The position numbers and the translations under genes are program-made. A stretch of 64,000 bases of DNA. Origin: an uncultured Prevotellaceae bacterium (GTDB lineage Bacteria > Bacteroidota > Bacteroidia > Bacteroidales > Bacteroidaceae). Below are positions 63,498 to 64,000 of this stretch, piece after piece (within the stretch, counting starts at the first letter, position 1; every line of letters begins with the position of its first letter). The notes below the pieces were generated by a model. That model had not been told where the DNA came from, searched no databases, and saw nothing but the letters and a program-made list of their open reading frames with translations. The stretch spans positions 62,001 through 126,000 of the forward strand of contig OMZE01000005.1 of NCBI GenBank assembly GCA_900315455.1. The letters are read 5' to 3'.

Positions 63498-64000
63498 CTA
63501 ATCGCCGATGCGCTCGACGATAAAGTCACAAGCAGAGAACCAAGAACTGTTGATCTGTCGGGAGTCGGTAATCTCCGGACGGGTACTGACACCATAGGTC
63601 AGATTGCCGTCGTCATGGACGGTGACTTCATCCAACCAGATGCGGTTCCAGCCAAAGCCCTGTCCACCATTAGCCGTGGTCTTGTCGATGTCGAGAGCGG
63701 TAACGAAGTCATGATTGCCGGCACGCTGTTCAAAGCGGCATAGTGCAGAGAACCAGACGTTGCCACCTGTATTTCCCATGGCGGGAATCTCCTTGGTGCA
63801 GAGATTGCCATTGCCCGTCTTGGTGAAGATATAGACATTGGAATGCTCTGCCTTAGAGGCACGCACCACGGCAGAAACACGATAGCGGCCCGGACGCAGG
63901 TTTTTCAGCGTGGTCTCTGCCTCGAATCCCTTGACTGCATCACCTCTCACTTCAAGATAGCCCTTCTGCTCATTTCCGCTATAATGCTCTCCACGGGCTG
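63498..64000 (-). CDS. C-terminal part of a secreted protein with a carbohydrate-binding-like domain (cut by window edge)
   Basis: At least 166 residues; the frame is still open at the right edge (ARGEHYSGNEQKGYLEVRGD upstream of the first possible start at 63950), so the gene continues outside. The visible part looks like a beta-sandwich: TTLKNLRPGRYRVSAVVRAS, GFGWNRIWLDEVTVHDDG. This resembles galactose-binding-like modules at the C-terminus of glycoside hydrolases. The enzyme type cannot be told. Gene-free DNA 63264-63497 separates it from the barrel remnant. Confidence 0.6.
   Translation of the reverse strand, partial: ARGEHYSGNEQKGYLEVRGDAVKGFEAETTLKNLRPGRYRVSAVVRASKAEHSNVYIFTKTGNGNLCTKEIPAMGNTGGNVWFSALCRFEQRAGNHDFVTALDIDKTTANGGQGFGWNRIWLDEVTVHDDGNLTYGVSTRPEITDSRQINSSWFSACDFIVERIGD

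Overview
The window reads as a chromosomal segment of a Bacteroidales bacterium, most likely Prevotellaceae (Prevotella/Segatella-like). The basis is a SusC/SusD pair, a GldH lipoprotein, the purH-mreBCD-mrdA-rodA gene order, DUF3857, DUF4302 and DUF4974 proteins, ORF6N and MobV mobile genes, and repeated Bacteroidetes-type promoters (-33 TTTG, 19-20 base spacer, -7 TAnnTTTG). No rRNA or complete tRNA gene was found. Species-level assignment is not possible from reading alone.

Layout. (1) 1-18 kb, G+C-rich core/nutrient region: a coiled-coil lipoprotein, a double DUF2207-like membrane protein, then an outer-membrane uptake locus (SusC, SusD, HExxH lipoprotein, DUF4302 lipoprotein, secreted protein with a C-terminal tail) followed by two divergent secreted M6-type metalloproteases. 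Together these suggest protein or peptide degradation and import. (2) 18-34.3 kb, housekeeping: sugar/H+ symporter; metF-holB-ricT-gldH; the rod-shape operon purH-mreB-mreC-mreD-mrdA-rodA, in which purH carries only the IMP cyclohydrolase half; divergent purN; a DUF3857 protein; a small winged-helix regulator with a membrane protein.

(3) 34.3-47 kb, an A+T-rich accessory island: a frameshifted XRE regulator, a Fic protein, a BcgI-like nuclease-methylase with a specificity subunit whose start is broken by a probable one-base indel, a 1.2-kaa YobI-like P-loop NTPase with two membrane helices, and an AlbA_2/HATPase protein. A repeat-rich kilobase with a winged-helix remnant follows. This looks like a defence island. 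(4) 46.96-about 55 kb, an integrative mobilizable element: a 3' fragment of a tRNA-Met gene serving as attachment site, tyrosine recombinase, ORF6N protein, MobV relaxase, VirE-type ATPase and an excisionase-like HTH protein. Between relaxase and VirE lies a striking array of seven small hairpins plus a large one, followed by iteron-like repeats. These are candidates for a transfer or replication origin.

(5) 55-64 kb: a lipoprotein/HTH gene pair with conflicting frames, then a tight operon that looks like an unusual envelope signalling system. It encodes an STN + carboxypeptidase-regulatory-like + DUF3857 protein, a beta-barrel, a small secreted protein, an ECF sigma factor and a minimal DUF4974 anti-sigma factor, followed by two related barrel proteins, one fused to a large extra domain. 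A repeated motif (TTCAACGTT) sits upstream of both the first gene and the downstream barrel gene and could be part of the autoregulated promoter. The right edge cuts a gene for a large secreted, probably carbohydrate-active, protein.
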